DNA from: Rallus limicola
Taxonomy: Eukaryota > Chordata > Aves > Gruiformes > Rallidae
Reading direction: 5' to 3'
DNA length: 64,000 nt
Assembly: GCA_022605955.1 (NCBI GenBank)
Contig: JAKCOZ010000001.1
Span: 17,848,146-17,912,145, forward strand
Under the pieces are notes generated by a model. The model saw nothing but the letters and a program-made list of their open reading frames with translations. It was not told the origin of the DNA and ran no database searches. Shown here one piece after another: positions 1 to 13,000 of this stretch. Made by a program: the position numbers and the translations under genes. Position 1 is the stretch's first letter; every line of letters starts with the position of its first letter.

Positions 1-1009
1 TTAGTTTTTTCCCTGCTGTTTAGAGAAAAAAACAATATGAAGGAAAGCAAAACTGATAGCTCACTGGGAGGTTAATGGGAAGGTGAGAGGAGAGCGAATT
101 TGTTGATGGAAGAGCCCACTGTCCCCTACAAATCCCAGCTGCTCACCATCATCTTTCCCTCTAGTTCCTGAGCAGTAAAAGTAAACAGTAAAAATCAGCA
201 GCTGGGACTTTTTTGCAAGGCAACAGCACCGAGCAGAATTCCTCCCTCCATATTTTATAATTTATCTGAAGGCTATAGACATCTGTTCAGATGGCCAAGG
301 GGAAAAAAAGCATGAGGGATTTGGGCTAAATTCAGCACCACTTAGGAAAGTTGCACCTGGCCTGCCATTTGTTATGTTCTATCCTCTCTGCTTTATGATT
401 TATATTTTATAAATCCTTTCCATTGTGGCTCCCCCCCGCTTCTCTCCTTCTGTTCGAGTTTGATCAGATTGTAAAGGTTCAAAGTGTACTCCTGTTACTT
501 TAATTAATGTCATTTCCCTCTGCCCTCCCAGTTAGAACAGATGTATGGGAAATCCCCAGGCACCTCCTCCCTGGAAAAAAATATGACACAAAAACGGATG
601 CAAAAATGTAAAACTGCATTAAGACAAATTCCCTGTGCTAATTGATTTTCCCAATGCAAAAGAGAGATGCAAGAGAGAAGGTATTTCTCCATGCTAGCAA
701 GTCTATTTTATTCTCTGTAAAGAGTTTATCATGGCTACCTGAATTCCTTCTCACACCATCTTGCCATTTGCCAAAAAGGCTCAAGACAATAAAAGCTACA
801 GGATGTATCTGGTATGATTTGTTACCTTTATTGCCTCTCACCCATATTCTGGGGATCCCATGTCACTGGCTGTTCACTGTTCCACTTTCAGTGGAGAATC
901 ACGCCTGGTGCATGAAGGTTATTTAGGCACCCCTGTCCCTCAACTAGGTTTAAAGCTGAGAGGATGGGAATATAGCCTGAGGTAGAAAAAAAAAAAAGCT
1001 TGGGAAGGA
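1..1009. other. AT-rich spacer without a recognisable gene
   Basis: No open frame here is longer than about 95 codons and none resembles a known protein. The + and - frames overlap without codon structure. A short poly-A tract lies just before the first CR1 copy (about 987-998). I see no RNA gene or mobile element. Confidence 0.6.
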
Positions 1010-1280
1010 CTGGTCATGAGGGCATGTAGCAGTAGGACAAGGGGTTTAAACTAGAATATTAGGAAAAAGTTCTTCAATATGAGGGTGGTAGGTCACTGGA
1101 ACAGGTTGCCCAGAGAGGTAGTGGTGGCCCCATCCCTGAAGATACTCAAGGTCAGGCTTGATGGGGCTCTGAGAGACCTGATCTAGTGAAGATGTCCCTG
1201 CTTACTGCAGGGGGTTGGACTACATGACCTTTAAAGCCCCCTTCCAACCTAATACATTCTATGATTCTGTGATTCTATGA
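1010..1280 (+). mobile_element. CR1 LINE, 5'-truncated 3' end
   Basis: This is the last ~270 bp of a CR1 non-LTR retrotransposon. It covers the end of ORF2 (the stretch around 1084-1130 corresponds to the conserved [10 protein letters not shown] block of the CR1 C-terminus) and the short 3' UTR with the typical GGGGTTGGACTACATGACC segment near 1210. It ends in three perfect octamers (ATTCTATG, ATTCTGTG, ATTCTATG) at 1256-1279. Severe 5' truncation is normal for CR1. The reading frame is broken, so it encodes nothing. Confidence 0.93.
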
Positions 1281-1889
1281 AAACCAGACTTGCAGCATGA
1301 AGTCATGAGATGAAGCAGGAAAATACATTTCTATGATTACGCTCAACAGGAAAGTGCCAGCTCTTGCATTTTAGCCAGCTTGTGAGATAGCTAATTAGCC
1401 TATATGAGCCTGTCCTGGAGAGCATTTAGAGCTATATCTTTCCTGTTATTTGAGTTAGCTGCCCCCTTGGCTTCCTCCTCCTCCTCAACCTTGCTTAATG
1501 GAGATTTATTCTCCATATGCTGTTTATAATCTCATGTTCAGTCTTGATGTTAATTTCCCTCTCTTGCAGATTTTTTAAAGCACTGCAGATATTATGGTGT
1601 ATGTGCCTTTCCCATCTGCTCTAAAAGGATAGCCCTTACAGGAGGGAAAAACTCATCTCTACAGAGGGTCATTTCATCCTGGCTAGAGCACATTAAAAGG
1701 CGTAAGCACAAACTCTGACTGACACAGGCAGCAAAACAACAGTATGGCTAGCAAAGGTTGCTTTAGCTAGTCAAAGCATTGTTGGCGGACTGCAGAGGAC
1801 GCCAAAGAGCTGTGTGGTGTGGAGTATGCAGCTCTGCTGGTTTTGAGGAAGTAAAGCTTATCTATGTACAAAGTTTAAAAGGCAAGTAC
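1281..1889. other. Spacer between two CR1 tails
   Basis: No gene is visible. A homeodomain-type GCTAATTAGC core lies near 1389-1398 and a pyrimidine-rich (CCT/CTC) stretch near 1470-1485. This could be ordinary spacer or a weak regulatory region; the sequence alone does not decide. Confidence 0.5.
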
Positions 1890-1955
1890 AAGATTGGGGG
1901 TTGGAGCTCTATGACCTTGGGGTCCCTTCCAACCCATGCCATTCTATGATTGTGG
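1890..1955 (+). mobile_element. CR1 LINE, very short 3' tail
   Basis: About 65 bp match only the CR1 3' UTR: a GGGGGTTGGA segment, then ATGACCTTGGGGTCCCTTCC, then a single octamer-like end (ATTCTATGATTGTGG). It is either an extremely 5'-truncated insertion or the remnant of a larger one. It lies about 600 bp downstream of another CR1 tail in the same orientation. Confidence 0.8.
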
Positions 1956-4284
1956 ATTTTGTCCTTGCATGAAAATATATCGTGCATGCTATGTCTATAG
2001 TGACCTGTCCTGTAGCCCTGGCTGTGTTCCCCAGGGGATATCCCCAACCTGTGCACCCTCACTCACCCTGCATGCACGACAGACTGTGAAACCTCAAAAA
2101 TGTCCAATGCTAGCAGCAGTGTCCAGCAAGTGCTGTGCTTTATGTGTGTTCACAGCCAAGTACCACTCCAGAAAGGTACATCCTTTTTAGCATTATTGGA
2201 TCCTAGAGTCAAACTGCTCCTTGGCTCTCCACCACATCAGACATGTAGAGCAATGTAACTCTTATCTCCTCCCCCAGAAGCCTATGTGGATTTATAATAA
2301 AAAGGACAACGGCATTAACAAAGACCTTGCTCCCTTCTCTGTGCATTCTTTTCTAGAGACAGTTTTCCTCTCTAATTTTACATGGCACGTTGGGACTTGC
2401 CATCTGTTTCAGAGAGCCCTCAGATGAGCAGAAAACAGGCCATGTCTTACAGCAGAAGAGAAAATCTTTAAGCACCACATAGATGTCTGGCAGAGTGAGG
2501 TTGTGGAGAACAATTTAATTGAACATTATAAATGGTTCTGGCCCTCCCTAAGTACTTCCCACAAAACAGGCACGTTTTGCACTGTCAATTCCCAATCCCT
2601 GCAGAAGTAGGCTGTCATTCTTGGGAAAAAATCTTATTTCCCTCTCTTTCCTGACCCCATTACACACCAGTCTCCTACCTGCCTCTGTGCTGCACTCAGA
2701 CAGTCATTGAAACCTGGATTCCCAGCCTTCCTTTGACACCCTCAGTCAATGTACCGTTCCTCAAAGATCCTAAAAATTTCAAGGTTGTGTCTAAACAGGT
2801 TTAAAGTCTTCCTATTTTTTTCTTACAGGGAGATAAGACTGGATGGGCCCTAAGTCAAAGTCAGCATGACCAGCACCCAGTCTGTACATTTTGAAATTTA
2901 GACTGTCTGTCAAGATTATGTAATTCATATTTAAAACAGCTGGAATTGTAAGCAAGCATCCAGAACAGCACACAAAACAATAATTTTTAATTAAGACTTA
3001 TAAATTAATAATATCATTCAAATGTTGAAATCCAGTAGCCTGGATGACTGCTATACTAATGCATAAATACAGTGAAAAATGCAATTATATGTGGTACCAG
3101 AAAATTAACCCAATGGGAGAAGGTAGTGAACAGGCAAGGGTAATGATCACCCAATGGATAGATGTTACATGGGATTCCAACAGCAAGCACAAAACATGCT
3201 TTTTAAAAGATTGCAAAGAGAGAGCATAAAGAAATACACTTAGGCATGAATTTTTCGTTAGAAGTAACTTGGGCTAAAATTGGTAAATGTTTCACTACTG
3301 CCAAAAATTTCATAATTCTTCTCTGCTACACTGATGACTCCAGGTCAATAATATCAGGCCACAAAACCCAATTGTTGGGCATGTGTGCTGTTTTTAAACC
3401 TGAAAAATACCTGTAAACAAATTTTAATTTTTTGTTCAAGCCAAATGTCATTCTAGAAAAAGGGGAACACATTGAAAAGTGTGTGCTTAACAGAGGAGGG
3501 AATACAGATGGGGGCATGTTCTGGGGCAAGCACTGTTGACAGATTTACAGGATAACTGATGAGGTTTTGGAAAGCAGGTTGCACAGGATACAAAGGACAC
3601 CTTGTGCCTGTGAGGGCTGTGAGCACTGATGCGTAGGCTGACAAGGTTTGCACAGCTTGCTTGTGTGTACATTTGCCTTTCCACACTATACTGGAGGTGA
3701 GAAGAGCCTGAGCTGGCATGAAGACATGCAGCTTAAACATGACACAAAAGAGACTTAGTGATCATATATTTGCTGGAGGATGCTACAAGCTTTGGGCATT
3801 TCTGGGGCTCTACAATCTAATTTAACTGCTACTTAAGAATTTTCGTCTTGCTTTTTTTTTTTGTTTTTGTTTTGTTCTTGGTCAGAGAGGAATACTTTTT
3901 TTTAAAAAGCAAAATCCAAACATAATAAATTGGAGCTCTCTGATAATGGGGGTATGTGGGAGCTTTATTTGATGAAAAGTCCTAATGGGAAGAGAAAGAA
4001 AAGATTCACTTCACAAGCATGGAGAGTTCTAGAGCTTTGCCACCTCCTTGATAAATTTTTGTGCCAAGAAAAGGACTATGTGATTTTTCCTGCCTGGCAT
4101 TGTACGTTTAAAGATCATACAGAATCACTGAAAACTGTGTCGTCCATGTTAACACAAGTACCACAAGAGTGAATGATACTTCTGAAAAGCCCAGCTCCCA
4201 GCCCTGAGAGAATATCTGCCTTGGCAAAGACAAAACTGTCTGTTCCTATCAGCACCAGAATGAAGGATGCCAAATTTCTTAAAA

Positions 4285-4300
4285 GGTGGTGGTGGTGGTG
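4285..4300. repeat. (GGT)n microsatellite
   Basis: Five perfect GGT units plus one G, short enough to be a minor simple repeat. Confidence 0.9.
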
Positions 4301-4652
4301 ATTCTACTTGGATTCTCTGCTGTCTGATTTCAGCAGAATGAGAAAATTACTTGTGTTCCTTCCTTGTGCAAGCAGCTTTAACTCCTCTGCACAGTTGGCC
4401 ATTCTCACAAAATTTAATGAAAGGTAACATGTCTGAAGCCTGCTATTGCTTTGACACCTGACTGAAATTGGACAAAAGCTTCTTCTGTCCAACTGATGTC
4501 TCCCAAAGATTGCCCAAGGGCCATGTGTGCCATTTTTGGGAGAGTCAGCAATGATGGGCAGAGGCAGACCTTCTGGTCCAGCAAACCGAACAGTCACTGG
4601 TGCTGGTGGCAGCAGGAGTACCAGCTCCAAAGGGCTCTCTTCCTTAGCACTG

Positions 4653-4676
4653 CCCACCCCACCCCACCCCCACCCC
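4653..4676 (-). other. Candidate G-quadruplex on the - strand
   Basis: The + strand has five runs of 3 to 5 C separated by single A residues. The - strand therefore carries five G-runs of 4, 5, 4, 4 and 3 with single-T loops. This fits the classic intramolecular G-quadruplex pattern with very short loops, which are usually the most stable. The surroundings show no promoter or CpG-rich sequence. Confidence 0.75.
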
Positions 4677-5019
4677 TGTCTTCCCTCCCCATGCTGAGGG
4701 AATGGGGACAACAAATTCTTGTCCATTGTAAAATTCAGTTTTTCTTTTCTGCTGAAAACCATTTAGTTAGCCCTTTCACTGTGTTGTATGCGAAGCACAT
4801 TCCTTTACAACAGCAGAAGTTTTGTGAGCATCCACCTGAATCAACATTGCAGAAGCTATTCTTCCCAATCACAGCACGTCACCCTCCTTCTGCCAACCCT
4901 AAATAATCCCCGTAAAAGTTGGTTTCCCAGAGTTCTTACAATGTCGCGTGCACTTAAAGCATCCCTCTTTTTGGAAGTACTGAGTCATGATGCCTAGTTT
5001 CAAGTCTTTAATGTGGGAA

Positions 5020-5530
5020 ATGGAGTACTGTGGGCTCTCCAGTTCAAGAAAGACAAGGAACTATTGCAGACAGTCCAGCGGAGGGCTGTGAGGATGATGA
5101 GCGGACTGGAGCATCTCTCATACTAGGAAAGGCTGAGACCTGGGGCTGTTTAGCCTGGGGCAGAGAAGATTGAAAGGGGATGCCATCGGTGCTTTTAAAT
5201 ATCAAAAGTGCAAATGTCAAAGGAACGGGGCAGGACTCTTCCATGGTGTCCAGTGACAAGATAAGGGGCAAAGGGCACAAACTGGAACACAGGAAATTTG
5301 ATCTGAACATGAGGAAAAACTTCTTCACTGCAAGGGTGAGAGAGCACTGGAAGAGGCTGCCCAGAGAGGCTGTGGAGCCTCCTTCTCTGGAGGGATTCAA
5401 AACCTGCCTGGATATGATCCTGTGCAATCTGATGTGAGTGATCATGCTTTAGCAGGGGGGTGGACTAGGTGAGCTCCAGATATCCCTTCCAACACCTGCC
5501 CTGTGAATCTGTGATTGCATGATTCTGTGA
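5020..5530 (+). mobile_element. CR1 LINE, 5'-truncated, ~510 bp
   Basis: It begins inside the RT C-terminal region (equivalent of the [10 protein letters not shown] block, here degraded) and runs to the tail. The frame at 5180-5437 preserves the CR1 C-terminal signature: LEHRKF, then MRKNFFTARV, then HWKRLPREAVEPPSLEGF. The 3' UTR carries a GGGGTGGACTAGGTGA segment and the copy ends in degenerate octamers at about 5501-5530. Frame shifts upstream make it a dead copy. It is more diverged than the 37-39 kb copies. Confidence 0.93.
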
Positions 5531-6491
5531 AAGAGCATTTAGGATTTAAGAATTAAAGTCCAGAGAGTGGCATGTTTATCTAGAGAGAATCACAAGGGAG
5601 ACTTCATTAAAGAAAAAGAGACCAAATTAGCTCCACTGAGAATAATGATTTATGGTTATGCTTTTTTTTTTCACCAGAGTATCCACATCAACTGAACTGT
5701 AATAGAAGAGGACAGGACAATTGGAGCTCTTGGGGCTCTCAAGATTTTGCAGCTGTTTTTTGGATGCAGATTAGATAGTGCTCCTAAAGCCCATAGGTGA
5801 TTTTTGGAAAACACAGTCTTTATTCTTTCATGATTTTGTGCATACAAAGATCTCCTTCTGGACTTCAGATGCTCTGTACTTATTTTTTTTACAAATGAGT
5901 AGGGAAAATAGGATGTTAATTGTGCCTTAATAGTGAAAAATCCTTTTATTTCTTTTCAGATGTTGACTTCACAAAAGGGACCCTAAGGTCTTTGAAGCAG
6001 GGCACCATGCTTTTCTGGCATGTTTATGCAACATGATAACCCCTTACTCTTCTATGTCAAGTGTTATTGGTTATTCAAGCAGTAAGCATAGCAATGAAAA
6101 TCAAGATCCTAATGGAAATAAGTCCACTAGAAAACAAATTTCTGTCCCAGCTAGAGAAAGTGGTTTCTCTAGGTTGGCTCTCATTGAAGATGTATCAATT
6201 TGGTTGCGATTTTCCAGGTGCAGTGTTACTTCACAGAGTTTCACCAGAGGCAATTATAGATGAAGTAGTGAAACTAGGCTACCTTTTAATCCATTCATCA
6301 AAATGTCAGATCATCCCACGCAGAGGCAGGAAAACCCATAAATATTGCAGCTAGACAGGCTACTCTGTTACATATATTATATGTGGTTCTCTTGTCCAAG
6401 TCAGAAGTTACCTTACAAATAGCAGCAGACATGGCACAGAGAAGAGGAGAAACAGCTTAATAGTTATTAAGAAAGGTATCCCACTCTTGGC

Positions 6492-6521
6492 TATAAAGCC
6501 AATCAAGCCAATCAACCCAAT
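6492..6521 (+). promoter_or_regulatory. TATAAA followed by three CCAAT boxes at 9-bp spacing
   Basis: TATAAA lies at 6492-6497 and CCAAT pentamers at 6499-6503, 6508-6512 and 6517-6521. CCAAT is the NF-Y core, but here it is downstream of the TATA-like word on the same strand, which is not promoter architecture. The array may simply be a short tandem repeat of a CCAATCAAG-like unit. Confidence 0.25.
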
Positions 6522-6911
6522 CAATCCATTGCTTATTGTGTTGGGAAGGACAAAGTGTAAGAAATGTCCTCTTAAATGGTTTAGCTTAGTCTGTGAGCTT
6601 GCAAGTGTTTGCCTGGTAGCTTAATTTCTATAGTGTGATCCTCTCTGGTCTTGGAATTGATGGTTAAGTAATTCTATAGCATATTAAATTGGGATGGCCA
6701 CATTTCTTTAAGGTGTTTTCTTGCTGTTTGAGAAATATCCATGCTGAACATATAGACATTCTTTACCTTCATCAATATTTTCAGTTTTGGAAGATAACTG
6801 AGTACGGATAAATGTGTGAGCTGGCTGTACAAATCATGTTGCATTGGATTTACATAGTAGGCTTACTCATTTCCCTTATTTTAAAGTTGGTACCTAACCA
6901 GGTCTGATATA

Positions 6912-6932
6912 CATTCCTTGAAACAAGGAATG
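6912..6932. repeat. Perfect 9-bp inverted repeat with 3-nt loop
   Basis: CATTCCTTG, a 3-nt AAA loop, then its exact reverse complement. Each arm holds CATTCCT, the MCAT consensus bound by TEAD factors, so the site is a symmetric pair of TEAD words. It may also be chance; the stem is too short for a microRNA precursor. Confidence 0.5.
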
Positions 6933-9900
6933 CTTGTCCCTGAGCATTCATTAGACCCATGGGACCTCATTTGAGCTTTGACTTTTCCTCACCTCCCCAG
7001 GCCAGAAGGTTTTTTAATCAGAAAATCAACAAGAAACATGTGAGAAACCAAAGTTTGTGGGTTTTACAGAAAGTCTGTGGGCACATGTGGGGGCACATGT
7101 GGCTTGCACTGTTGTAGAGGAAGTTGAAGGAACTAGCTGATATTGCATGAGAAGCAGAGGAACTCTCATCAGTTTCTTTTGGATTTTCTTAGCACTGAGG
7201 AAGTTGGACAGAAGGAGACACTTGGATAATTTAATCTAGTCTTCATCCATCACTGGCAACTAGGCCATAATTCCCTTTTATAGACTGAATGATCAAGTAC
7301 CAACCTTGTCAAGGGTTGAGTATTTTTCCTTTCTCCCATCACACTGTTGATCCTCTAAATCCATTTGTTCTTATATCGACATACTTTAGATTAGGCAGAC
7401 AGTAGTCTCCCTTCCTACAATGTTTGTCCACATGATGCATTGTTAGGCAGCCATCACATTCTTTATCAGGCCTAAATAAGAGCTAAATAAGCTAAGCTTG
7501 ATTCCTCTCTTATCTGGGAGAAGGCTTCGGTGTTCCCCTTCTGTTTCAGCAATCTGTTTCTGTGCCTATTCTGATTTAAATTAATCCATCCTCCATAGAG
7601 CTAACCAGAATTGGACACTCTGTCAAGCTACAGTCTTTGGTGTTAACCTAGTCTCAACACATCCTGACGTAAGAGCTCTTTATTCCTCTCACACTGGGGG
7701 TTCATAGGCAGTTTGCATTTGTCAGTCATCTGCAAGACTTCCCTCAGTTTGAAGTGTTGACTTTAGTGTGTGACTTCGTATCTTACACTGTTCTTCTTGG
7801 TGATTTCAATTTCAACATATTCTTTTTATCTGTGCTCCTCTCTTTATTCTTTAAGTTCATTGCATGCAATACTTTCCTACCTTTCCTTGTATATGTATCT
7901 GTCCTACGCAAAATATATCCTTCAGGACAAGCAGCAATGGGGAGTTATTAGGACGGAGAAAAGAAAATCAAGAGAAAGACCCTCTGGGCCCCTTAAAAAT
8001 TACAGAAGACCTATATCCTCCCCTGGAAGATGAATCAGAGCTTTTGCTAACTCTCATTTGTTTCAACCCATGATTTATCACCAGGGTCTCTTCTCACATC
8101 TCTGAAACAATTGCCATATGCTTTCTATGCTGGCTTATTTCTCCAGCCACTTCAGATTCAGCCAGCATCAATTCCAATATCTCAGGGAGGGCCTTGTTTG
8201 TGCAGCCTGCCAATAAAATCTATAACTTTATTCACAGCATTTAGTGAATTCATAAAACGGGGTCGATAGCATCCTAATGGTTATTTCATCTCTGGGTCAC
8301 TTTTAAGCAGATCCTCAGAATACAGATGGATGTAAGCCCTGGGGAAGGCAAGCCCCCTATCACTGTGGTGGCACAGTGAAGAAGTGGCATGCAAATTAGT
8401 AAACTGGGCAAGGAATCTGATCTCTAACCAAATGGTGTGTAAGCACCAATTCTGACTTTCCTTTGCAAAGAGGTGGAGCGAAGAAGGTGGTTTCCCCATC
8501 AAGGTTGAAGGCTGGGACTTGAGTGCAGGAGTCATTTTAAATTTCCTCTAAGGCAGTAGACAGTAGACACAGCTATGATTTTAGCCATAAGCTTTCCCTC
8601 CATCACCATGGCTGAAATATGGTAAAGTGTGCACCCTTAAGAAGGAGTATCTGAGATGGCGAGTTTCTAGGGGTGACAGTAGGACACTAGGAGCCTGTAG
8701 CTCACTTTGAGTCTAGTGTATCTTCTTCAGGACATCTCATGTAGATGTGCCTACAATACTGTACAGTCAAATTGTGTTGCCAGACTTTCCCTGGGCCCCA
8801 TAGCATTTTCTACAGTGCTGCAGTGCTGCATGGGCATCCCCCCTTCCACAGCTACCACTACAGTAGCTCTGAGTGCTACTGCCTTTGTCAGACCTCTTGA
8901 CCACTTTTGCATAGAGATGCCATTTGAGATAAAAGATAAAAAAGGAATTTAAGAGAAAAATAAAATATCCTACAGGGTTAAGGAAGATAAAGATTATTTC
9001 AGTGGTATTAAGACTTCTTATGACTATTCCTACATGCTTTCTTTGTGCTATTGACCTGATGGCAATTCTCATGTGTGCTTTTAAAATAAAAATCATCAAA
9101 AACAGCATTGATTTTTGGAGAGAAAATAAGAAGGAAAAGCAAGAGGCAATACATCAAAACAGTCACTCCTAAGGAAAAGATCTCAAGAAAGCAAATGTCA
9201 GGCAAGCTTCCTTTTTGCCCAGTTTTGAACTGAATGATGACATCACTAATATATCAGGCATTTTCAGCTTGGAAGATGACAATGTACCGAACTACAGGCT
9301 ATAGAAGTATGCAAGATGCAAGACAACAAGTGGGCAACTTCTACCAGCGTGTCATTGTAGTCTCTGCTTTTCCAGAACTGTTCAGCCACCTGTCCCCACA
9401 TTTGACTACTATCATTCCACTAGAAAATATTTTTTTTGACATGTTTAATTGGAATTTCCTTTGTTGACTCCCAAGTGCTGAGTAGAGTGGAAAATTTTCC
9501 TTCCTTGACTTGCAGGCTACGCTCTTGCTAATGCAGTCCAGCAAACACTACTGTCTTGTGTTCAGGATGTCCACTGAGATGCCCTCCTGAACACAAATAT
9601 GTAAAAGCCAGAACTGAATTTCTCAGAGAAACCAGGAACTCATACCATTTGGCGTACCCATCTCTGTGAAGTTAACATGGAAATTTTAAGTAGGTGGGAA
9701 GCACTTCTTTCAAGTATGCCATGTGGATTTGAACCCAGAACTCTCAAAAGAGAGGAATTCTTGTGCTCTTCTTATGTGTGCCACAAGGAAATCTCTCAAG
9801 AAACTTTATTATGTTGCTTCTCTCACAAATCCTCAGGATGTATAATGTTACATGCTTTTATGCAGGGAGAAAGAATGGAAGCTTAATTATCATATTTTAA

Positions 9901-10000
9901 AAGACATTGGAGTGCTTTTTCATCTCCATTACTGAGAAATTGAGTCATCTTTACTCTATATAAATTCTGTCTCTGAGAGCTTTTGTTCAAATGATATTTG

Positions 10001-13000
10001 CTACTTAACAAAATTTGATTTAGTGAGGGGGTATGCATAGAAGAGATGGAAGGGAAATATTAGCATTTCATTGGAAATATTAATATAGACATTAAATGAC
10101 ACTAAAACCCAGACAGTTTTGTGCTTTTATGAACTTGGACTCTCCAGTCATTAAATATATTTCTTCTACTGTTGTTCCCTTTTTCCCTTCTTTTTTAGCT
10201 CTCTAGCTTTACACATCACACCCCTTTTCTCCTGTGTGGGTTCTCTAAATGGCATCATCCATGATTTTTTTTTTACAGTACATATACTGGATTTATGGAC
10301 AATGTAGTGTCTGTAAAAAAATGAAAGACAAATAACAATGACTATCTCCAAGCAGAAAGCAGATGAGGCTTTCCCACATGGCTGCAGTAGGATGGTGTAC
10401 ACCATACTGATGAGAAGCGAGATTGCCACTGAGCTACAGTCAAGGTAAAATCTGTTACTGGTGTGTCTGCTCTTAGATTTTCATCCAGTCCTTTTGGTCC
10501 CAGCTTGAAGTGAGGATCCCAGCCAAAGGCCCCTTTTCATCTTCATGTGTTGGATGGGTCTCCCAAGAACACCTCTCCTTTGCAGAGAGAACAATGAATT
10601 GTGAAGCCAAAGGTGATATGTCTGACTGGATTTGGGAATGTCACTAAAGTAATGTATAATAATTATATATATTTCCTTCCCTATTCTGATCATTGCTTTA
10701 CTCTTGTTGACCATAACTTGGTTTTAGTCTGAAAGATGATAATACTATGTGGTTTTATACAGCAGTATTAGGCCAATACCAACACGGAATAAGTTCATAG
10801 GTGACACATCCATACAACACCATTAGGAGTCATCAAGTCCAGATTTGGATTAGAGATGTGGCACTTCTCTAAGCAATTCTGACTTGAACCAGGAAAAAAA
10901 AAGGTGGAGGGGAGGGAGCGGTTTATTTAAAAATTATCAGGAGCAAAAAAATTACCATCAGCCTTGGTCACTGCTCCCAGTTGACAATGATCCTCAGTTT
11001 TCCAAACTTGCATCTTATTTTCAACCTGATTAAATCCACTCCCTGCTTCCCAGTCATCAGAATTTGGTATTTCTGCATGAAACTTGGTGAGAAGTCCCTA
11101 TGCAGCTATTTTCTCTTTCTCTCAAAACCAAATCCATTGCTTCTCTGTTTCAAGCTTTGAGAAAGAAAAATATTGTTTCACTCAAACAAGCAAACAAAAA
11201 AATCCCTCTGCTCTTTGTTAGTCCTTTTTGAGTTATTTCTTGCTGGTCAGCCGGGTTTCAAGATAAATTCTTCATTGGCTGTGCCCCTGATTCATTGATC
11301 TTTACAGCAGGCTCACCCAGAACCTGTTGCTGTCACTGGCAAGCAGTCACGCAGCCAAATAACACATTTACACCACTGATGAAACTCAGCTCGGTAACTA
11401 CTCCTGAGGGAGCCAGTGATTCAGGGTTTGATACAATGGACGAGGATATTCCACTTGCAAATAGTTTCCAGCTGTTCATTTAGATGTGTATGCTAAACAC
11501 TACTAAAACTGAAAAGCTGCTGAAATGTAAAAGCCAAAGAAGTAAAAAATAAAAGTACTGGTGTAAACCACAAAAGTGGCAATCAAATATAAAAGAATCA
11601 GGGCTGTTGTTAAACATTCTTTCTAAAAGTGCTGCTTCTCAAAGAAGAAAAAACAAATCCACAAAAACAAAATACGAAGAATTCTGAAAGAAAAAGTTAA
11701 CAGCTTCAGAACAGTTCTCTAGTGCTGTATAATTCTCCATCACTCACTATCACTGTATTTACACCTCCCACACAGCCTTTCCCTTGCCTCTTGCTTTCTG
11801 CTATAATGGAAATGCACTGTTGGATTTCTACTGTTGACTTTATGCTTTGTTTATTAAGTGTGTAGAACATATTTTGAAAGAAACATGTCCCAGGGTACAT
11901 CAAGCTTTGTCAGACTGTGATAGGTTTTCTCATAGTGTGCTAAGCTGGTGAAGCAGAAGAATTTGCTTATGGTCAGGACTAAGATGATTGATCTGTTTGG
12001 TGGCTTGAAATGTGTTGATTATAGGGTGTTGTAGGCTTATGTAGGTATATGGGCAACTTTCTATTTAGTATTTTGCTGTATTGTATAATAGCTAGCATAA
12101 GCAACAAGAATATTTTTAGCATGTAAAATAATTTATATTTGAACTTTAACACATTAAAATCTCCTATTTCCTGTTTAAGGAATGTATTTCTAGTCAACTA
12201 GCAATAGCTTCTTTTGATATCTGCACACCTTTTAGAAGAAGACTTGAGAATTGATACATCATAATTGTACTTCTGAGGTGAAAGAAAAATCAGACTAGAA
12301 AGAAAACATTTTTAAGTCTTTATGAAATGAAGGCAATTAACTCTTAACCACTTCCCAGTTAACTAATTAACTGCTTACCCTTAAAGTATTTATTAAAGAA
12401 ATATGGTGGAGTCTCTGATCCTCTGAAGGCTTTAAATCACACTCAAAACCCTTTCTAAGAAGTACCCTCCAGATTCAAGTAGCTATGGGCTTGGCATAGG
12501 AATTACAAGGAGAAGTTTCATAGTTAAGTAGGAGATTAGGAGATCAAATAACATTCTCTGTAATTCTATCATTCAGAGCTTTCACAGAATCAATCCTTCT
12601 GCTGCTCTCCAAGCACTTAAAAAGTGAAAGCATTAAAGCTGATCATGGTCACATCACCCTACCTTTTCTCAGCTGGGGAACTGAGGCATGGTGAAATTAC
12701 AGGACAGGTATTTTCAGAAATGGGCTGGAATGCTGGGTGCCATCTCTTTGGGGTGTTTTTGATGCACAAAGGTGGATTAGATATAGTAAGCTGTCTGAGC
12801 TCCTGTGCTCCACCTGTGCAGTGGAAGAAAACATGACAGCAGGAGACTGACATCCCCACATCATGCTTTTCCCTTTTATTCTTATCCTGCAGTGATGCAC
12901 AGAGCTTAGCATATTTCCTTGTGTGTTGGCAACTGTGATTCCAGATGACTGAGTGGATCTGCCAGTGTGCTTCTCAGCCCCCTGGAAAGAGAATCTGTGT

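Larger units (their letters stand above)
1956..5019. other. AT-rich spacer with short simple repeats
   Basis: No gene is supported. A T-rich tract lies at about 3850-3885, a (GGT)5 run at 4285-4300 and a C-rich tract at 4653-4676, the last two listed separately. The longest open frame (152 codons, - strand, 4304-4762) crosses both the GGT run and the C-tract and resembles no protein family I know. Confidence 0.55.
5531..10000. other. Spacer without a recognisable gene
   Basis: No coding, RNA or transposon signature is seen. Short items of note are three CCAAT boxes at a 9-bp period (6499-6521) and a perfect inverted repeat containing two MCAT-type sites (6912-6932). Both are listed separately. 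All open frames are below 115 codons and overlap on both strands. Confidence 0.5.

Noticed and set aside
4304..4906. 152-codon - strand and 136-codon + strand frames
   Set aside because: They overlap each other on opposite strands, span the GGT run and C-tract, and match no protein family.
6912..6932. Hairpin considered as a microRNA precursor
   Set aside because: The stem is only 9 bp with a 3-nt loop, far shorter than a microRNA hairpin.
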